From NCBI RefSeq assembly GCF_001647675.1, contig NZ_CP015594.1:2418001-2482000 (forward strand): DNA of 64,000 nt. The letters are read 5' to 3'. This document shows positions 60,483-64,000 of this stretch, in pieces. This stretch comes from Acinetobacter sp. NCu2D-2. GTDB taxonomy: Bacteria > Pseudomonadota > Gammaproteobacteria > Pseudomonadales > Moraxellaceae. Both the position numbers and the translations under genes were made by a program. Each line of letters starts with the position of its first letter. Positions within the stretch are counted from its first letter, which is position 1. The notes beneath the pieces are model-generated. The model was not told the DNA's origin, did not search any database, and saw only the letters and a program-made list of their open reading frames with translations.

Positions 60483-61727
60483 TTAGTTACTTTCGCTTAT
60501 GTGCTTAGAGATCAATCCAGACACATCTGCACCTGAAGGTGCTTGATAGGTTTTCAAACCGAATTCACCAATAATTGCCAACAGATGATCAAAAATATCA
60601 GATTGGATATCTTCATACTCGCCCCAAGCTGTGGTCTGAGTAAAAGCATAAATTTCTAAAGGTAAGCCTTCCGTTGTGGGCTGCAACTGACGCACCAACA
60701 GGCTCTCATGCTGAGCAATCCCTGTATGCTGACTTAGATAGTATTTCACGTAGGCACGAAAAGTTCCCAAATTAGTTAAACGACGCTGATTCATCAAATC
60801 ATTCACCGTTTCGTTCCATGCTTTAAGTTCTACGTTTTTGGTTTCTAAATACTGCTGTAAAACTAGAAATTTTCTCAGTTTTTCAAATTCTTTATCATTT
60901 AAAAAATGAATGCTGCTTTGATCAATAAAAATGGAGCGTTTGATCCTACGGCAATTCGCATCCGCCATGCCACGCCAGTTTTTAAAGGTATCTGTCACCA
61001 AACGATTGGTTGGAATCGTGGTATAGGTCTTATCAAAATTTTGCACCGTCACCGTATGTAAAGACATGTCAATTACACTACCATCCGCACCTAAAGATGG
61101 CATTTCAATCCAATCGCCAACACGAATCATGTCATAGGAAGAAATTTGTACGCTCGCGACAAGCGATAAAATCGTATTTTGAAAGACCAACATCAACACT
61201 GCGGCCATCGCACCAAAGCCTGCCAGTAAAGTAAACACATCTTTTTTTAAGAATGTGCCTAGAATCATCAAACCACACACAATAAAGATAATTAACTTAA
61301 CCAGTTGCAAGTAACCTTTAATCGGTTTGTTTTGCGACTTAGGATTACGCTGATACATCAGATTAAAAATATTCAGCATTTCTGCAATCGACAAGGCAAT
61401 CGTGAGAAAAATCCAAGCCTGAGCCAACATCTGAACCAACTGAACAAACTTTTCCGATAGATGCGGTACGGTATTAATAGTATTGATAATAAATAAAGCA
61501 GGTACGATATTCGCAATTCGACGAATCACGCTGTGATTAGCGAAAATATCTTGATTAACGAAAGGTAATTTCGAAATTAACCGGCGCAGCCCGACGACAA
61601 CAAACTTCTTGGTGATGAAATAAAGAACAAATGCGATGGATAGCAACATCAATAAGGAGCTCAACATATCCAACCATGGATATTGATCAATCCATGTGGT
61701 TATTTTTGTATAGCCATCTGCCAGCAT
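60483..61727 (-). CDS. MscS-family mechanosensitive channel (YbdG/MscM-like)
   Basis: From the ATG at 61727 (AAGGG seven bases upstream) this has 414 residues, matching the YbdG family; the open frame extends 12 codons further to 61763. It has four to five N-terminal helices, the pore-lining MscS segment LAGFGAMAAVLMLVFQNTILSLVASVQI, the beta domain DMIRVGDWIEMPSLGADGSVIDM in parts, and a long C-terminal region. It probably opens under hypo-osmotic stress as a miniconductance channel. No terminator is evident between it and the convergent DUF523 gene. Confidence 0.88.
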   Translation of the reverse strand: MLADGYTKITTWIDQYPWLDMLSSLLMLLSIAFVLYFITKKFVVVGLRRLISKLPFVNQDIFANHSVIRRIANIVPALFIINTINTVPHLSEKFVQLVQMLAQAWIFLTIALSIAEMLNIFNLMYQRNPKSQNKPIKGYLQLVKLIIFIVCGLMILGTFLKKDVFTLLAGFGAMAAVLMLVFQNTILSLVASVQISSYDMIRVGDWIEMPSLGADGSVIDMSLHTVTVQNFDKTYTTIPTNRLVTDTFKNWRGMADANCRRIKRSIFIDQSSIHFLNDKEFEKLRKFLVLQQYLETKNVELKAWNETVNDLMNQRRLTNLGTFRAYVKYYLSQHTGIAQHESLLVRQLQPTTEGLPLEIYAFTQTTAWGEYEDIQSDIFDHLLAIIGEFGLKTYQAPSGADVSGLISKHISESN

Positions 61728-61879
61728 TATAGAACCCTTGTTTTCAGTCAAACTCACGAACATCGTCTACCTAAGATATATTTAAAGCACACCCTAACAA
61801 ATAATTGATAATGCCTACCTGATGTATTGACATATCTTTACATTTCGAATCAATCACAAAGCAGAAATAACAAGATGGA

Positions 61880-62500
61880 TTACTGATGTACCAAACTTAA
61901 TAAACTTGCCGCACAAGCAAACAATACCGCGAAGGTACGATTTAAAATCTTTTGTTGTTTTGGTGACTTGAGCAAGCGCAATACTTTAGCGGCTAAGCCT
62001 GTATAGCCCGCCATGACAATTAAATCAATGGTCACCATCGTTGCAGCCATAATCACATATTGAATCCACTGTGGTTTAGATAAATCTAAAAACTGTGGCA
62101 AAACCGCAAGTAAAAATACGATGGCTTTTGGATTACTCATATTTACCAAGAAACCATGCCAAACCAATTTGGCTTTCGATTTGGTTTGAGTATCCTGCTG
62201 AATTTCGATTGAGCTAACAGGCGCCGTCCACTGCAAATACGCCAAATACAATAAATATCCGACACCAAACCATTTCACTGCTAAGAATGCCCATTCAGTC
62301 GTTGCAAACAATACCCCTGCCCCTGCAGCAACAATGCCAATCTGCACGAGTAATGCGATCTGCAAACCAAATGCATTCCAATAACCATGCTTAAAGCCGT
62401 AGTTTAAACCACTCGACATTGATGCGATTGCACCTGCGCCTGGGGACACGCTAATCACCCAACACGCCAACATGTACGCAATCCACACCTGATATGCCAT
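61880..62500 (-). CDS. LysE/RhtB-family amino acid exporter
   Basis: This 206-residue protein has six helices and the LysE-family start WVISVSPGAGAIASMSSGLNYGFKHG, plus KWFGVGYLLYLAYLQW and NMSNPKAIVFLLAVLPQFL. These match RhtB-type exporters of homoserine, threonine or other amino acids. The substrate cannot be read from sequence. GAGGATAGAG precedes the ATG. It is divergent from the Dyp peroxidase gene. Confidence 0.9.
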   Translation of the reverse strand: MAYQVWIAYMLACWVISVSPGAGAIASMSSGLNYGFKHGYWNAFGLQIALLVQIGIVAAGAGVLFATTEWAFLAVKWFGVGYLLYLAYLQWTAPVSSIEIQQDTQTKSKAKLVWHGFLVNMSNPKAIVFLLAVLPQFLDLSKPQWIQYVIMAATMVTIDLIVMAGYTGLAAKVLRLLKSPKQQKILNRTFAVLFACAASLLSLVHQ

Positions 62501-62660
62501 GACTCTATCCTCAATTCGATTGGCGTATTATATGACAATTCACCTTTTACTCGTGGTATAAAATCCTTCGACTAAATGCATATAGAGACTATTCACCGTA
62601 ATAGCCTTCAGGCACAATAGCTCGTATTGCTGAGGAAATATAACTATATAGGAGCCAAGA

Positions 62661-63584
62661 ATGACCGCTCAATCTGTCATTTTGCCACTACCGTCCGATC
62701 ATGCTCGCTTTATTGTTTTACGCTTAAAAGACTTAAGTATTGACGAGTTAAAAGAAAAATTAGCTGACTTATTTACCACTCGTGATCGCTTAATCACTCA
62801 GCATCCTCACGCGCAAATTAAAACGGCGGTGGCTTTTGGTCCTGAACTTTGGTCAAAACTCTACGATCAAAGCCCTGAAGGATTTAAACAACTTGAACCG
62901 ATTCAGGGTGCATTTCCAATGCCGGTGGTTCCTGCCGATGTAATTATTCATCTTGCTTCTCAGCGTACTGATATCTGCTTTGCCATGAGCCAAGCCTTTT
63001 TTGAAGATATTCAGGATAAAGTCGAAGTGCTAGACGAGCGTGTTTGCTTCCGTCATTTCGATGGTCGTGACATGACTGGCTTTATTGATGGTACTGAAAA
63101 CCCACAATTCCCAGATGACCGTGCGGAAACTGCGCTTCTTCCTGAAGAAGCAGGTGTTTTTGCAGATGGTTCATTTATCTTTGCGCAGCGCTACGCACAT
63201 GACTTAAATAAATGGAAAAAACTGAAAGTTGATGCGCAAGAACAAGTCATGGGTCGAACCAAACTTGAAAGCATTGAACTCGATGACGATGTTAAACCTG
63301 AAAATGCGCATACTGCGCGTACCATCGTTGAAGATGAAGACGGCGAAGAATTAGCAATTTTACGTCATTCATTACCGTATGGTGATGGACGTGGCGATCA
63401 AGGTTTATTCTTCATTGCCTATACCAAAGACTTATCCATCATTGATGCAATGTTGTATCGCATGTTTGGTACCAGTGGTGATGGCATTCACGATCGCCTA
63501 CTACACTTCGTGACTCCAAAAGATGGTGCTTATTACTTTGCACCGAGTGAAGAATTACTCGAAGAAGTATTGGATCTAGATTAA
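62661..63584 (+). CDS. Dyp-type heme peroxidase (YfeX-like)
   Basis: This 307-residue enzyme has the Dyp signature GXXDG as GFIDG (140-144) with distal Asp143, the proximal heme ligand His217 in ENAHTARTI, and the distal arginine in ILRHSLPYGD. This fits the B/P-type cytoplasmic YfeX group: there is no Tat signal peptide. It oxidises dyes and porphyrinogens with hydrogen peroxide. No encapsulin gene lies nearby and no clear encapsulin-targeting tail is seen. AGGAG lies before the ATG, and a strong terminator follows. Confidence 0.92.
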   Translation: MTAQSVILPLPSDHARFIVLRLKDLSIDELKEKLADLFTTRDRLITQHPHAQIKTAVAFGPELWSKLYDQSPEGFKQLEPIQGAFPMPVVPADVIIHLASQRTDICFAMSQAFFEDIQDKVEVLDERVCFRHFDGRDMTGFIDGTENPQFPDDRAETALLPEEAGVFADGSFIFAQRYAHDLNKWKKLKVDAQEQVMGRTKLESIELDDDVKPENAHTARTIVEDEDGEELAILRHSLPYGDGRGDQGLFFIAYTKDLSIIDAMLYRMFGTSGDGIHDRLLHFVTPKDGAYYFAPSEELLEEVLDLD

Positions 63585-63589
63585 AACTC

Positions 63590-63618
63590 AAAAAGCAGCC
63601 ATCGTGCTGCTTTTTTTT
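63590..63618 (+). terminator. Terminator of the Dyp peroxidase gene
   Basis: A stem AAAAGCAGC / GCTGCTTTT with loop CATCGT is followed by eight T on the plus strand. Confidence 0.92.
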
Positions 63619-63661
63619 AACTTATGCAATTTTGCTGATAACTTAAATAAAAATGAATAAC

Positions 63662-63689
63662 TTGGCTCATTGCAATGAGCTGCTACACT
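63662..63689 (+). promoter_or_regulatory. Promoter with internal operator-like palindrome
   Basis: TTGGCT (63662-63667) and TACACT (63684-63689) are separated by 16 bases. The perfect 16 bp palindrome GCTCATTGCAATGAGC (63665-63680) fills the spacer, the classic place for a repressor site. The aminotransferase ATG is 32 bases downstream. Confidence 0.55.
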
Positions 63690-63720
63690 TGCTTATTCAT
63701 GAAAATAAGAGCGTCTATCC

Positions 63721-64000
63721 ATGCGAGAACTACCGTCTAAACTACCTGATTTGGGTGTCACTATTTTTAGTACCATGTCTGCGTTGGCTCAGCAGTTAGG
63801 CGCACTTAATTTATCGCAAGGTTTTCCTGACTTCGGCGCACCACAGGACTTGATTGATGCACTCGCCAAAGCCACAACATCCGGCTTTAACCAATATGCC
63901 CCGGGTGATGGTTTGCCGATTCTGCGTCAATTACTTGCAGAACAATATGCACAGCGTGATCAAGTCACTTTAGATCCAAATCGTCATATCACCATTACCC
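63721..64000 (+). CDS. Class I/II PLP-dependent aminotransferase (methionine aminotransferase-like), partial
   Basis: The first 93 codons are present; the gene runs off the right edge. The translation reads MRELPSKLPDLGVTIFSTMSA and continues with LNLSQGFPDFGAPQDLIDAL and FNQYAPGDGLPILRQLLAEQYA. This is the N-terminal part of fold-type I aminotransferases, closest from memory to the YbdL methionine aminotransferases. The catalytic lysine lies beyond the window. The promoter contains a perfect palindrome, so a dedicated repressor is likely. Confidence 0.8.
   Translation, partial: MRELPSKLPDLGVTIFSTMSALAQQLGALNLSQGFPDFGAPQDLIDALAKATTSGFNQYAPGDGLPILRQLLAEQYAQRDQVTLDPNRHITIT

Overview
The window is chromosomal DNA of an Acinetobacter (Gammaproteobacteria, Moraxellaceae). 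Support comes from the protein content (OprD-family porin of the Acinetobacter type, comM and dprA, OprC-like receptor with DUF2946, znu/zur locus), the rRNA operon sequence, and an insertion sequence whose 1101 bp length, 13 bp ends and 5 bp target duplication fit the Acinetobacter element ISAba11. The species cannot be fixed from the window alone. Almost all of it is ordinary core chromosome. There is no prophage, CRISPR array, integron or resistance island, and comM, the usual AbaR island target, is intact.

Layout. 1-1.7 kb: nrdR-ribD and the start of a D12-class DNA adenine methylase, on the minus strand. 1.8-6.5 kb: nitrogen cluster of glnK-amtB, ubiK, comM and a TorF-family porin; the porin has a textbook sigma-54 promoter and glnK a weaker one. 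7.2-14.2 kb: OprD porin, ppa, small membrane proteins, fadD, parC. 14.4-29.8 kb: transporters (NiaP-like, TRIC/UPF0126, TerC-CBS, PiT-like, DHA2, MHS), a LOG-family protein, GH25 lysozyme, dinB, RidA, YgiQ. 30.0-35.8 kb: a complete minus-strand rRNA operon (16S, tRNA-Ile, tRNA-Ala, 23S, 5S) with two promoters, processing stems and a terminator. 36-38.6 kb: a metal-receptor operon (DUF2946 protein and TonB-dependent copper-type receptor). 38.7-42.3 kb: def, LysM protein, dprA, tsaC. About 42.4 kb: a probable small RNA. 42.7-49.5 kb: EamA permease, glutathione peroxidase, the IS, RcnB-like protein, lipoprotein, pirin, a small P-loop kinase and a RelA/SpoT-domain protein. 49.5-56.8 kb: the complete atpIBEFHAGDC operon. 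56.9-60.4 kb: znuA divergent from zur-znuC-znuB-DUF523. 60.5-64 kb: MscS-type channel, LysE exporter, Dyp peroxidase and the start of a class I aminotransferase.

Regulatory connections. The znuA/zur intergenic region carries a 13 bp palindrome of the form GTTATANTATAAC. The only other clear copy seen sits directly upstream of the DUF2946/TonB receptor operon 19 kb away. This suggests that the receptor annotated as a copper receptor belongs to the Zur (zinc) regulon. The two nitrogen-linked transcription units share a sigma-54 type element. A stretch between tsaC and the EamA permease has a good sigma-70 promoter, four hairpins and tandem terminators but no gene, and is the best candidate for an undescribed RNA. 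Other items to check are an SAS-like protein with a non-canonical catalytic motif, an intrinsic terminator ahead of a PiT-like permease with no gene to terminate, and a perfect 16 bp palindrome inside the promoter of the last gene.
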